64,000 nt of DNA from Phymorhynchus buccinoides (Eukaryota; Mollusca; Gastropoda; Neogastropoda; Raphitomidae): assembly GCA_017654935.2 (NCBI GenBank), contig CM065684.1, positions 61,791,854 to 61,855,853 on the forward strand, written 5' to 3'. Both the position numbers and the translations under genes were made by a program. This document shows positions 50,401-58,632 of this stretch, in pieces. Within the stretch, counting starts at the first letter, position 1; every line of letters begins with the position of its first letter. Under the pieces are notes generated by a model. The model had not been told where the DNA came from. It was given only the letters and a program-made list of their open reading frames with translations, and made no database searches.

Positions 50401-53400
50401 TATCTTTTCCATCCAGAATTCTTGAAAACAAGCTGAGCATCCTGTCAGCCATCTGGAATTTGTCTTCTAATTGTCTATGCGGAGTGTCTGTGTCTGCCTG
50501 CTGTTCATTCACAGTGGTTGAACATGGCAGATGATGTAGGTTGCTGTGCTGCCCTGCGGTTGACCTGGTGCTACGCCTGGGTCTGGGGACCGGTTGAGGT
50601 CGTTCTACTGCTGGGGGACCGTCCCGTGAAGGTAGATTGTTGATGAATTCCATCACCTCGGTTTCTGAGTCATCAGTGTTGCTGGTGCTTTGCATGGTAT
50701 GTTCTCCACTTTGCGGCTGCTGCTTTTTACTGGGAAATATCTTTAGTTCATTTCGGTGCACGCGTTTCTCGAGACTAGTCTCTCTGTTGTAGATGGTGTA
50801 GACATTGTTGCATATGCCCACAACTTCGAAAATCTCCTCTCTCCACTTGTCCTGGATTTTACTTATTCCACGGGGGTGGTTTTTCATTAGCACCCTCTTG
50901 ATTATCGGCTCATTCCTCACATGCTTATCGTAGATTTCCTGTAGGTTCCTTAAGGGCAGGGGGTCTCCACTGATGATCCCTGCACAGCCCTCCCTCCGCT
51001 GACAGGTGATGGGGAGGCAGAACCATTGACGCAGTAGTATCCTGCACTGCACTGCCCTGAGGGAGAGGCGAGGCCTGTGCTGTTGAAGTATTGCTCTGGG
51101 GGACACTGCATGCGCTGGGACTCCATTCCCAGGCCACGGATGCTGCTCTAGGTGCCGGCTAGAGGGGTCAGTCTGGGTTCCGTTGGGGCAGTAGTATTTA
51201 TGATTCCAGATCAGAAAATCATTGTTAAAGACCTGCCAGATTGTTAAAGGCCCACCAGAATGAAAACCAGTTGTATTTATGATTACAGATCAGAAAATCA
51301 TTGTTAAAGACCTGCCAGATTGTTAAAGGCCCACCAGAATGAAAACCAGTTGTATTTATGATTCCAGATCAAAGAAGTGATGATGCAGCACCCGGGACAG
51401 ACCAGCAATTCATTTCTAAAGACCCACCATATTGTTAAAGGCCCACCAGAATGAAGTTGTATTTAGGATTCCAGATCAAAGAAGTGACAAAGCAGCACCA
51501 TGGACAGACCAGCAATCCATTTCTAAAGACCCACCATATTGTTCATTTTTAAAGATCCACCAGATTGTAAAAGACCCACCAGAATAAAAAAAACCCAGTT
51601 GTATTTATAACTGCAGATCAAAGAACTGATGACTCAGTACCCGGGACAGACCAGCAAGCCGCTGCTGAAGGCTCGCCTGTCGGACAAACAGTGGGACAGC
51701 GTGATGGAGGTCAACGAGGCCATGGCTATGGAGTACCACATACGACGACAGATGTTGATGAAACGACTGGACGTCACCATACAGTCCTTTAAGTGGTCTG
51801 ATAAAGCCAAGGTAATCAAATATAATGTTAATGAATGCATAATTAATGAATCATAATGTTAATGAATGTGTAATTAAAAGTCTTCGAGGTCATGGCAATG
51901 GAGTAGCACATAAGACGACAAATGTTGATGAAGCGACTGGACGTCGCTATACAGTCCTTCAACTTCAAGTGGTTCGATAAAGCCAAGGTGAAAAGCTGAA
52001 ACAATGAATCAATGAATACAAATGTGTGAAAGGTGACTGAATACTTCCGTTGTGATCATTTTATTACTCTTGTTTGTATCCCTTTTTTTTTTATTCTCGG
52101 TATTTGAATAATGCGCAAATCGACTGTTATTCTTTGAATTTTCAATAATTATAATGTCTTTCTGTTATGTACAAAAGTAATGGAATCTGCTTTGATTAAT
52201 TAAAGGGTGATCACGAAGAAATGACGTTGGGGTGAGACAGAATGGCTGGGTGATTCTGGCTGGTAGATTTCAGATCTGATCTGTGATTTAAAACAAAAAA
52301 ATGTGTGATTGCTCAATTCATTTTGAAGAATGTGGCACAAAAGGTATGTAATACTAATAGTGATAGAGTTCACAGCCTGTGCTTATTGATATTCTAAAAC
52401 CATGGCTGTGGTGTTTTTCAGAACGTTTTTGCATCCGAATATAGTGTGACCCCTTGTGAAGATCCTTTAATGCTCACATAGTTAGTTGCCCATGATACAA
52501 TTTCCAAAGCCTAGCACAGTATGATTTGATTTATAATATATGATATGATTTATCAGCACTTTTATGAGTTTGTTTGTTTCTTCGTGCTCTCTAGCACCAA
52601 GAGGCCAAGATTGACAAAGTGTACACTCCCATCAAGGAAAGTCTGAAGGCTCGGTCTACCATCGGAGTGCCTGAGATACTGGCTGCTAGAGAAGGTACAG
52701 AGAGAGAGGGAGAGAGAGACAGAGACAGAGGGAGACAGAGACAGATACAAGGTTTATGCTCCCATCAAGGTCAATCTTAAGGCATGTCCACCATCGGAGT
52801 GCCTGAGATACTGGCTGTTAGAGGATGTACAGAGAGAGAGACAGAGAGAGGGAGAGAGAGAGAGAGACAGAGACAAAGGGAGACAGAGACAGATACAAGG
52901 TTTATGCTCCCATCAAGGTCAATCTTAAGGCATGTCCACCATCGGAGTGCCTGAGATACTGGCTGTTAGAGGAGGTACAGAGAGAGAGACAGAGAGAGAG
53001 TAAAGGGTCACTCTCTCTCTCTCTCTTAAGGGCCTGCTACACTACATACGATTCGCTGTCAATGCGATGAGGTTGTGACAATGCGAATCATGATTCACGT
53101 GAAATACTTCCGTCTAAAAATAATTCTACTACTTTCGCTCCGTATATTCAAGTAGACCCAATAGATGAATTTCACGTGAATCATGATTCACATGGTCACA
53201 ATCGCATCGGATTGACAGCGAATCATATGTAGTGTAGCAGGCCCTTAAGAGAGAGAGAGATAGAGTGACTTCAGACTAAAGACTTTAGACACTTTATTTT
53301 ACGAGGATAAGAATTAAGGCTGGTCCTAGTCTTCCATTCTGTCTTTGGTTCTAAGCATGCAATGCAAAACTATTATACTATAAATGAACATTGAGACACA

Positions 53401-56400
53401 GGAACATCACCAACAGAGACAACAGCAGTATTATAGCAACGGCATGGCAGAGAGAGAGAGAGAGAGGGAGGGGGGAGAGAGAGACAGAGAGAGATGGAGG
53501 AGAGAGAGGGTGCCAATATACTAAACAGAACTGTCTTGTCTTTTATTTTACAACAGATCTGACGCACATTCAGAAGACCAGCAGCGGGGACAGCCGCAAA
53601 GAATGCAACATCAACAAAGTGCTCATAGGACGGGTGAGTAAAGATTTGAAATAGTAATAATAGAGTGTAGAGTGGCACAGTGGTAGCACGTTCGCTTCGT
53701 GTCAAGTAAACCCGAGTTCGAACCTGGGTACAGGGGATTTTTCCTCTCACTTTACACTAGGCCTTGCGGTCTGAACATGGGGTCTTTCGGATGAGACGAT
53801 AAACCGAGTTCCCGTGTGCTCATGCACTTAGCACATGTTAAACCCAGTGTCAATGAAAAAGTTGTCATTTGGTCAACATTTACCCCCTTCCCTTCCTTCC
53901 TCTTCAGTCACACAAAAATCGCATTACATTTTTTTTAAATTTTAAATTGACCTCTGACTGCGACACACTCTCCAGGTAGGAGCAACCCGAATTTCACAGA
54001 GATGCCTCTGTAAATATAATGTACCTAGCCTAACCTAACCTAATAATAGTGTTATTATTATCAGTGTTAATTCTATGTTTGAAATCAGGGGTCGGAATCA
54101 GTGCACCTGGATATTGTAGGGGAGTCGCTCTTTATTTTTAAACATTGATTCGTGAGTCATTATGCAATGAATGATGATGTGTGTATTTGTAAATCATGTA
54201 TATCAGTGATGAATCACATGTGTTATATGGCTTGTATTGTGAATTAATAAATGAATTTAAAGAAAAAAGAGGAAGAAAGCATGACTTTCTGCACGGAAAC
54301 GCATGCGCTTGTTTACTTTATAAAAAAAGAAGAAGAGCTCATTGGATGGGCTAGTTACTCTGAACTAGAGATGGTCAGTCATTTCAGTCGTTTGAAAATA
54401 AAAATGGTGTGTACATTTAGCTATGGGTGAAAGCAGTTCAGGCATGCTCCTGAAATCAGGATTGAAAAAGCTGATTCAAAGTCTCCAGGATTGGCCATCT
54501 TGTCATCTGGAACCTCGGTCTTATGAAATCAAACATTTCTGCCAAAATTGATGGCAGATTAAAACAAAGTAATGCAATTCTAACACTATCCCCACCCATC
54601 CTGTATGCACAGACAAACTCACTTTGAAAATTGTTTTTAACCTTTAGCACATTGCATTTTTCTGACGTTCCATACTCTGCCACTGCATTCTTTTTTGAGG
54701 CAGTGAAAAACGTGTATACCCACTGGATTATACATGCTGTAATGTTCTCTATGTGCTGTTTGCAGACTGGATTATTGGAATACTAATAAAGAGATGATTG
54801 AGGGAAGTGGTGATACTAAGCTCCACCTGTCTATGTGCTGTGTGCAGACTGGATTATTGGAATACTAATAAAGAAAGGATTGAGGAAAGTGTTGATACTA
54901 AGCTCCACCTGTCTATGTGCTGTGTGCAGACTGGATTATTGGAATACTAATAAAGGAATGATTGAGGAAAGTGTTGATACTAAGCTCCACCTGTCTATGT
55001 GCTGTGTGCAGACTGGATTATTGGAATACTAATAAAGGAATGATTGAGGAAAGTGTTGATACTAAGCTCCACCTGTCTATGTGCTGTGTGCAGACTGGAT
55101 TGTTGGAATACTAATAAAGAAATGATTGAGGAAAGTGTTGATACTAAGCTCCACCTGTCTATGTGCTGTGTGCAGACTGGATTGTTGGAATACTAATAAA
55201 GAAATGATTGAGGAAAGTGTTGATACTAAGCATTTTGTTGTCCGTGCATGTTTTGTTGTTGATTTTTGTTTTTATCTAAGCAAACATTGACTATAATTTC
55301 CAGTAGGAAGCTTCGCTAACACAAAAACCCACCATATTTGATAGGGAACTTGACTTTCTGACCGAATAAAGCTTTGAAAAAATCAATACTCAACTGAAAA
55401 AGCAATATGGCGGCCAAACAGGAAAAAAATGATAGCTGAGCCTCGTTCTGAAGCTAAAGTAAGGTTGTTTCCATTATTAGTAATGGGAACAACGTTCGCG
55501 AAGCGTTGGTTTTGAGTACCCCTCTCTGGGTGACACAGGGCGCCTGCAGTGGCAGGGGAGAGTATCTACTCAGCGACACAGTGCGCCTGCAGCGTGCCGC
55601 GCTAAAGGTTAATGTAGTCACCACTTCAGGATTGGGAAGATTCAGAGAACGTTGGAACGTGTCATTTCAGGATTGAGAGAATGTTTTACTCTCACCCATG
55701 TTTAGCCCTGACTTATTGGACACACCGTCTGTGCTTTGTTAATTGATGCTGTTTTTTATGTACATATTTATGTGTGTGTGTGTTGATAGGTTCCAGACAG
55801 AGGGGGCAGGGCCTGGGAGTTAGAACCCCCTCCCCCCGAGATGCCTTCCTTCATGAAGAGGGACAACGCGCCCCAGGGACAAAGGCCCTTCAGTGAGTAA
55901 TGCGAATAACTCTTAGGGATGCAGCCTTGGGTAGCATTGAGCAATACATATTTTTGTCCCCAACTGGGACTGCAAAATTCTCTTTTTTTCTCTCCTTATT
56001 TTTGTTTCTTTAAAGGGGTATCCTGACGGATGAGTTTTTGCAAGAAACATGTCGAGATCACCAGGAAGACACCCTTTACAGAGATTGCAACACTCACTTT
56101 GCTCTGGTTTTCCAGATATTAAACCGTCAAATCGGCGATTCCTCCTTGGCGGAGGTGTTGGAAGTCAGATTCTTTCAGTGAATGAGAAGGCATGTGTCTT
56201 CTCTTTTTTAATGGCCGCCTGAGTCGCTTTGACCAATCACAAAATTTCTACAATGCAAGCTTTTTTATTTACAGTTTACCAAAAGGAGTTTTGCTCACAA
56301 CAAACTTTAGGGAAATAGCTCCATTTTTTTTTTTACTGCACTACAAAGAAGAAAAAGCTTCAACCACTCGAGTGTCCTCCACCCACCCTGTCCAAAATGG

Positions 56401-56606
56401 CTTCTTTCTCCTGCAACTCCTTCAAGGAGGAATCACAGTTTTGACGGTATGATTTATAGGATACCAGAGCAAAGTGAGTGTTCCGATCCTTGAAAAGGCT
56501 GTCTTTCTGGTGATCTCGACGTGCTTCTTGCAAAAAAATCATCCGTGAGGGTGTCCCTTTAAGCTGCAACAATTTCTCTTCTCTGAGCCATTTCCTTGTT
56601 TGATCT

Positions 56607-56669
<63 letters not shown>

Positions 56670-58632
56670 CCACAAACCTATAACTCACTTTGTTGGTCTG
56701 TTGGTCGGTCGGTCGGTCCAAAATTGTCGAACATATTGTAAAAGAGAAAGAAAAGCGTGCCACAAACGATTGCGAATCTGCGCTTGTTTAATGAAAAGAT
56801 GAGATGCCTGTGGAAAAATTATGGATGCTTTGAGAGGAAAGCCTGTAATGTTTCTTTGTCATGGGTGAAAGTAGTTCAGGAATGTTCCCGAATTCAGGAT
56901 TGGAAAAGCTGGCAGTGAGAGTCTTCAGGAATGGCCATCTTGTCACCCGGATCCACAGTCTGATAAAATCAAACATTTCTGCAAACATTGATTAATATAT
57001 ACTACATCTGTATTGTTACTAATTCGGGACTTTACTGGTGTTGCACTGCCTACGGGCATTGCCTCCAGGATCGTTCCCATCATCTTTATATCTACTAATG
57101 TCCCATATGTGTCTGTTTCTGACCTGAGGACGTTAAACGATTTTCATTCACAACATTGATTAATAATGTCAGATTTATAACAAGATGATAGACATGCAAT
57201 TGTAACACCACCCCCACCCATCCTGTCTACACAGACACACACATTGGACATTGCTTTTACTGTGGTCACCACTTCAGGAATGGGAAGATTCAGAGAACAT
57301 TGAAACCTTTTTCGGCGTTTGAGTGTACATGTGCTAGTATTTGTTATTGCGTTTTATGCGAAGAACTAGCTTCCATGCAGACAAACATTGGTTACATTTC
57401 TGAATTTCTGACTGGCTTAGGGCAAATTGTCTGAACTTCTGATTGATTTAACTCATTCGGGACGAATGAGCTGGATCCGGTCCATGGCTTTCACAACCGT
57501 TTAGGAAGAATGAGCTGGATCTGGCTAACGAGAGTTTTCAAGGTTTTGATTTGTGGCGTGTAACCAGCTTTCAAGCGCCACGTCGTAACCTACTTTCAGT
57601 TTGCTTTGACCTTGCCCCTCTTGAAATCAACCAATCATTGTAGACTTTACTTTCAGGTTTGGCTGTAAGGGGTGTGCATGTGTGTGTGTCAGAGATTGGA
57701 ATGTGAAAATTTCCTTCTTTCTATGTGTTAGCTGTTTTCGTCATTAGGAGACAAACGACGAAGGTATGGAATCTGATATTTTACTATCGTTTAGTGCATG
57801 CAGTTAGTAATCTTCTCTGAAAATATCAATCCATAACATATAATCATTTTTGTGTGATGTGTTTTCGAACCAAGTCAAATGGCCCGTCCTGAACAGTTGT
57901 GAGGGGAAGCCACCGGCCGGTGCCCAGTGAGTTAAGGTAAATTATGTGAACTTCACTTTCACCACTAACCTGTTCCTCACCAGTAATTCTTTTCTTCTTC
58001 TGTCTGTGTCAACAGGTGGTGACAGTCGAGGGACACATAGAGGAGGAAGAGGAGGAGGAGGAGGAGGAGGAGATGGGGGGGAGGGGGAGGAGGAAGGGTG
58101 CAAGGAGGGTGGGGTGGGGGAGGAGGAGGGGGAGGGGGAGGACACCAACAAAACGTGCAAACCAAGTGGGATCAGGGGGGTGGGGGGTATGGGGCAGGTG
58201 GAGGAGGTGGGGGAAGATACCAGGGAGGGGGAGGGGGAGGGGGAGGGGGAGCGGGTGGAGGGTACCAAGGGGGAGGCAACTACCAGGGAGGGGGAGGCAA
58301 CTACCAGGGTGGTGGGGGGAACTATCAAGGAGGGGGGAGTTACCAGGGAGGAGGGGGCGGAGGCTACCAAGGTTATCAGGGCGGCGGTTTCCAAGGGAAT
58401 GCCGGTTACCAGAGCAACCCCGGTTACCAAGGAAGCGCCGGTTACCAAGGAGGCGCCGGCTACCAGGGTTACCAAGCGGGAGGAGGAGGGGGGTATCAGG
58501 GTGGGGGAGGTGGGAGTGGGTATCAGGGTGGGGGAGGTGGCGGGGGGGGTACCAAGGTGGGGAGGGGGGGGGAGAGGGGGAGGGGGAGGGAGGGGGAGAG
58601 GTGGTAGAGGGGGGAGGGGTGCACGAAGATAA
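35012..58632 (+). CDS. FAM98A: FAM98 family protein (FAM98A/B-like), 11-exon gene
   Basis: Exons: 35012-35049, 38743-38891, 39844-39900, 41330-41407, 44330-44421, 45513-45623, 51617-51811, 52595-52694, 53557-53633, 55790-55892, 58016-~58632. Phases join cleanly through residue 334. Family landmarks are LEDLGYTGPL (start), LEVSGFL, GFPKPPDNIT, SKPLLK, RRQMLMKRLDVTIQSFKWSD, VPEILAAREDL, NKVLIGRVPDRGGR, and EPPPPEMPSF followed by a Gly-rich tail with GYQGG repeats. FAM98 proteins (PF10239) bind RTCB, DDX1 and RTRAF in the tRNA-splicing ligase complex, and their RGG tails are PRMT1 substrates. The expected length is about 530 aa, close to human FAM98A (518). The last exon needs one or two single-base frame corrections in poly-G runs. 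Most introns carry tandem copies of neighbouring exon edges. Confidence 0.94.
35551..36658. mobile_element. MULE-like long-TIR element in FAM98 intron 1
   Basis: Ends GGTGTGTCTATACACCGG / CCGGTGTTTAGACACAACC. Flanks GTCAAAAAG (35541-35549 and 36659-36667), an 8-9-bp duplication. An inner palindrome at about 35873-36105 has TTAGGG-like runs in its centre. No transposase. Confidence 0.75.
36177..36491. mobile_element. TTAA-flanked MITE (piggyBac-like), nested in the MULE-like element
   Basis: Ends CCTCTTCACTGCC / GGCAGTGAATGTGAAGGGG directly bordered by TTAA (36173-36176 and 36492-36495). 315 bp; the same end type as 4364-4583. Confidence 0.8.
36842..36960 (+). pseudogene. Distant diverged copy of FAM98 exon 2 5' edge
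   Basis: GATTTCAG|TTACACAGGTCCTCTGTGTGAAG ... GTGGAGCAAAGG, flanked by GAT triplets on both sides. It lies 1.2 kb upstream of the main array. Confidence 0.85.
37225..37590. repeat. ~130-bp tandem repeat with poly-G ends, 3 copies
   Basis: TGCAAGGAAGTTTGTATAAAAG ... GAACTACTGAACAGAATCGC ... TGGTGTGTTTATT then poly-G (37408-37432 and 37564-37580). In FAM98 intron 1. Confidence 0.85.
37645..38020 (-). mobile_element. Possible solo LTR
   Basis: On the minus strand the segment begins TGTGTAGCGATAG, has AATAAACGTGC (near 37725) and ends GTGAACCCACAACAACA, as in a TG...CA LTR. No target duplication identified. Confidence 0.35.
38060..38742 (+). repeat. Tandem array of the 5' edge of FAM98 exon 2 with 3' splice site
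   Basis: Copies of TTTTCAG|CTACACTGG ... GGCTCGGTGT, exonic starts at 38073 (diverged), 38208, 38326, 38462 and 38589, then the true exon at 38743. The copied exonic part is ~67 nt; the units are separated by GAT triplets (periods 118, 136, 127 and 154 bp, all 1 mod 3). The acceptor is kept in each copy; none has a donor. Confidence 0.95.
38743..38891 (+). CDS. FAM98A: FAM98 exon 2
   Basis: The acceptor is GATGTTTTCAG|C and the donor ATTAGCT|GTAAGT, 149 nt. It encodes residues 14-62 including LFTQLVEWLVTRITDL. Only this last copy in the 38.0-38.8 kb array extends beyond the ~67-nt duplicated part and has a donor. Confidence 0.94.
38900..39360. repeat. (CA)-rich imperfect tracts in FAM98 intron 2
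   Basis: CA/CACG alternation at 38905-39045, 39130-39195 and 39290-39345, with a (TTC)-headed repeat fragment at 39201-39240. Confidence 0.85.
39844..39900 (+). CDS. FAM98A: FAM98 exon 3
   Basis: The acceptor is TGTGGGCAG|GC and the donor GAGTATG|GTGAGT. Its 57 nt encode PEDASSFLLEVSGFLREY, aligned to E-E-F-Q-L-E-V-S-G-L-L of FAM98A. An (AG)n tract starts about 10 bp after the donor. Confidence 0.92.
39993..40199. mobile_element. Palindromic TTAA-type MITE, copy 1 (GCCTGCTACACTACATACG)
   Basis: Inverted ends GTGCCTGCTAC and TAGCAGGCCC; TTAA at the right border (40200-40203), CTAA at the left. Copy 2 at 53030-53244 has TTAA on both sides. Confidence 0.8.
40209..41070 (+). mobile_element. hAT-like element remnant with BED-type finger
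   Basis: Inverted ends CAGTACCAGGGTTCGTGGGG / CCCCACGAACCATGAGTACTG. The plus strand around 40635-40855 encodes W-L-R-E-D-I-Y-K-D-W-V, then C-A-Y-C and, after one stop, L-K-Q-H-A-K-T-E-N-H: a BED-like zinc finger broken by one stop. Confidence 0.75.
41330..41407 (+). CDS. FAM98A: FAM98 exon 4
   Basis: The acceptor is GTTTCTGTGCAG|GG and the donor CTCTTGG|GTGAGA. It encodes C-V-Y-P-D-L-T ... N-K-C-L-Q-L-L. The donor itself is the first repeat of a 60-bp (AG)n tract. Confidence 0.92.
41409..41472. repeat. (AG)n microsatellite at the FAM98 exon 4 donor
   Basis: The tract begins inside the donor site (GGTGAGAGAG), followed by a short (GCGA)n run. Confidence 0.95.
42165..42300. mobile_element. 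Small palindromic MITE
   Basis: TCTGAGTTGTTAATTCGCGTTCTTTGTCTC and its inverse (GAGACAGAGAATGCGAGTTAACAACTCAGA) face each other across about 35 bp. Outer ends unresolved. Confidence 0.6.
42476..43975 (+). mobile_element. 5'-truncated L2-like LINE in FAM98 intron 4
   Basis: Encodes A-Y-R-P-G-H-S-T-E-T-A-L, then after a frameshift near 42600 L-S-A-A-F-D-T-I-D-H, G-V-P-Q-G-S-V-L-G-P, F-A-D-D-T-H and a complete RT C-terminus (W-N-T-L-P-Y-E-L-R; F-K-T-A-L-K-T-H-L-F). The tail is GCGCTGTGAGCTCATGAGAG ... TCTATAAATG plus (ATT)n. The 371-codon frame 42601-43716 is open, so the copy is fairly young. Confidence 0.9.
42601..43716 (+). pseudogene. L2-like reverse transcriptase, 371-codon fragment
   Basis: The open frame starts within the RT fingers and runs to the natural stop. 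Catalytic F-A-D-D and Q-G-S-V-L-G-P are intact, but the endonuclease and ORF1 are absent. Confidence 0.88.
44330..44421 (+). CDS. FAM98A: FAM98 exon 5
   Basis: The acceptor is CATTTTTCAG|AT and the donor GTGGCT|GTGAGT. It encodes FLSCELQAVRMIAKKKPS and following, aligned with L-I-S-E-L-E-A-A-R-M of FAM98A. Its 3' part is tandemly copied downstream. Confidence 0.92.
44422..44890 (+). repeat. ~98-bp tandem repeat carrying the 3' part of FAM98 exon 5 with donor
   Basis: Four copies of GATTGCCAAGAAAAAGCCC ... GGTGGCT|GTGAGTGATTAGC with ATGAATATTAATG spacers. Donors at 44542, 44640 and 44738; the fourth copy (44803-44865) has lost GTGGTGGCT and its donor. Confidence 0.92.
45154..45459 (+). pseudogene. 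Duplicate of FAM98 exon 6 split by a MITE
   Basis: TTTTCAG|TCAGAGAGTGAAATGGCAG ... ATGCTGATAGGG (45154-45201), then, after the 45202-45410 insertion, GGGCTGGGTTTCCCTAAGCC ... AACATCACCACTTTA (45411-45459). It keeps an acceptor, reads S-E-S-E-M-A-E-Y-R-N-K-M-L-I-G and G-F-P-K-P-P-D-N-I-T-T, and lacks the exon end and donor. Confidence 0.93.
45202..45410. mobile_element. MITE with CAGACCTGTTTAC ends inside the exon 6 duplicate
   Basis: Perfect 13-bp inverted ends CAGACCTGTTTAC / GTAAACAGGTCTG. Flanks GGGTTG (45196-45201) and GGGCTG (45411-45416); the functional exon has GGGCTG at this place, so a 6-bp duplication with one later change. Confidence 0.9.
45513..45623 (+). CDS. FAM98A: FAM98 exon 6
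   Basis: The acceptor is GTGATTTTCAG|TCA and the donor GCCAAG|GTAAAG, 37 codons, phase 0. It contains IGLGFPKPPDNIT (vertebrate I-A-L-G-M-S-K-P-P-A-N-I-T). A damaged second copy lies 360 bp upstream. Confidence 0.93.
46063..49348. repeat. 65-bp minisatellite, about 50 copies, in FAM98 intron 6
   Basis: Unit TACTGTAGTGGAGGCTGTG-TTGGTGGTGGTGTTTGCCACACAG-GTTCTCTCTTCCTCTCACTCAG, very homogeneous with a few recurrent variants (ATG/GTG, GGTG/TTG, shortened units). Each unit contains a pyrimidine tract followed by CAG, resembling a 3' splice site. Open frames on both strands follow from the composition. Confidence 0.96.
49350..50326 (-). mobile_element. Probable 3' flank of the Gypsy-like fragment
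   Basis: On the minus strand a poly-G tract (49578-49588) could be the polypurine tract, with roughly 220 bp of possible truncated LTR beyond it before the minisatellite. The rest is AT-rich and unassigned. Confidence 0.3.
50327..51137 (-). pseudogene. Ty3/Gypsy-like pol 3' end (integrase C-terminal region)
   Basis: A minus-strand open stretch with I-K-R-V-L-M-K-N-H-P-R-G, K-I-Q-D-K-W-R-E-E-I-F-E-V-V and V-H-R-N-E-L-K-I-F, the usual end of Gypsy integrases, followed by a Ser/Pro-rich tail and stop. No integrase core or RT is nearby, so it is a fragment. Confidence 0.7.
51190..51616 (+). repeat. Tandem copies of the 5' edge of FAM98 exon 7 with 3' splice site
   Basis: GTATTTATGATTCCAG|ATCAAAGAAGTGATG ... 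GGGACAGACCAGCAA-type units with acceptors near 51205, 51284, 51368 and 51472, then the true acceptor at 51615-51616. The third and fourth match the exon through GACCAGCAA; the first two only over ATCA. Spacers: AAAGGCCCACCAGAATGAA. Confidence 0.9.
51617..51811 (+). CDS. FAM98A: FAM98 exon 7
   Basis: The acceptor is ATAACTGCAG|ATC and the donor GCCAAG|GTAATC, 65 codons, phase 0. It encodes SKPLLK, W-D-S-V-M-E-V-N-E-A and RRQMLMKRLDVTIQSFKWSD, the strongest FAM98 signature in the window. Confidence 0.96.
51870..52000 (+). pseudogene. Copy of the 3' part of FAM98 exon 7 with donor
   Basis: GAGGTCATGGCAATGGAGTAGC ... ATGAAGCGACTGGACGTCGC ... GATAAAGCCAAG|GTGAAA. It has an in-frame TAG and a small insertion, so it is non-functional as coding sequence. 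Confidence 0.92.
52595..52694 (+). CDS. FAM98A: FAM98 exon 8
   Basis: The acceptor is GTGCTCTCTAG|CAC and the donor AGAGAAG|GTACAG, 33 codons plus one base. It encodes KVYTPIKESLKARSTIGV and EILAARE. Two damaged copies of its 3' part follow. Confidence 0.94.
52740..52985 (+). repeat. Two damaged copies of the 3' part of FAM98 exon 8 with (AG)n
   Basis: AAGGTTTATGCTCCCATCAA ... GCCTGAGATACTGGCTGTTAG at 52748-52826 and 52897-52974. The copies share a one-base deletion and TAAGGCATG relative to the exon. Donor-like GTACAG is kept after each; (AG)n separates the units. Confidence 0.92.
53030..53244. mobile_element. Palindromic TTAA-type MITE, copy 2
   Basis: Ends GGGCCTGCTACACTACATACG and its inverse, bordered by TTAA (53026-53029 and 53245-53248). 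215 bp, in FAM98 intron 8. Confidence 0.88.
53557..53633 (+). CDS. FAM98A: FAM98 exon 9
   Basis: The acceptor is TTTTACAACAG|AT and the donor GGACGG|GTGAGT. It encodes LTHIQKTSSGDSRKECNI and NKVLIGR, as in the family (K-T-S-S-G ... I-N-K-V-L-M-G-R). Confidence 0.95.
53668..53890 (+). mobile_element. tRNA-derived SINE in FAM98 intron 9
   Basis: Box A AGTGGCACAGTGGTAGCACG and box B GAGTTCGAACC (53714-53724), then GGTCTTTCGGATGAGACGAT, a body motif I associate with invertebrate SINEs. Confidence 0.8.
54422..55700. mobile_element. DNA element with ATGGGTGAAAG ends, copy 2, with internal 82-bp minisatellite
   Basis: Left end CTATGGGTGAAAGCAGTTCAGG, right end ATGTTTTACTCTCACCCATG. About six copies of an 82-bp unit (GGATTATTGGAATACTAATA ... 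CTATGTGCTGTGTGCAGACT) occupy 54760-55235. Confidence 0.75.
55790..55892 (+). CDS. FAM98A: FAM98 exon 10
   Basis: The acceptor is GTTGATAG|GTT and the donor CCCTTCA|GTGAGT. It encodes VPDRGGRAWELEPPPPEMPS and F-M-K-R, nearly identical to the vertebrate protein. Confidence 0.96.
56014..56558. mobile_element. Long-TIR TTAA element, copy 2 (CCTGACGGAT ends)
   Basis: Bordered by TTAA (56010-56013 and 56559-56562); long inverted arms shared with 11528-12061. 545 bp, in FAM98 intron 10. Confidence 0.88.
56608..56666. repeat. (TC)n microsatellite
   Basis: Pure TC tract just beyond the TTAA element in FAM98 intron 10. Confidence 0.95.
56860..57303. mobile_element. DNA element with CATGGGTGAAAGTA ends, copy 3
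   Basis: Starts CATGGGTGAAAGTAGTTCAGG and ends near GGGAAGATTCAGAGAACAT. It holds a nested fragment of the GCACTGCCT..GGGCATTGCC repeat (57010-57140). Confidence 0.7.
57452..57931. mobile_element. TTAA-flanked element (CTCATTCGGGAC / GTGCCCAGTGAG)
   Basis: TTAA at 57448-57451 and 57932-57935, short imperfect inverted ends, 480 bp, non-coding. piggyBac-like by target only. Confidence 0.6.
58016..58632 (+). CDS. FAM98A: FAM98 exon 11, Gly-rich RGG/GYQGG tail with likely frame breaks
   Basis: The acceptor is CTGTGTCAACAG|GT. Reading in phase gives S-G-G-D-S-R-G-T-H-R-G-G-R and a poly-Gly run. The GYQGG-repeat tail typical of FAM98A is in the next frame (about 58098-58540), and an RGG-rich end (G-R-G-G-R-G-G-R-G-A-R-R-stop at 58632) is back in the first frame. 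Single-base errors in poly-G runs near 58074-58090 and 58540-58560 would reconcile this. Without the second correction the stop is at 58607. All three frames are open here because of base composition. Confidence 0.75.
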
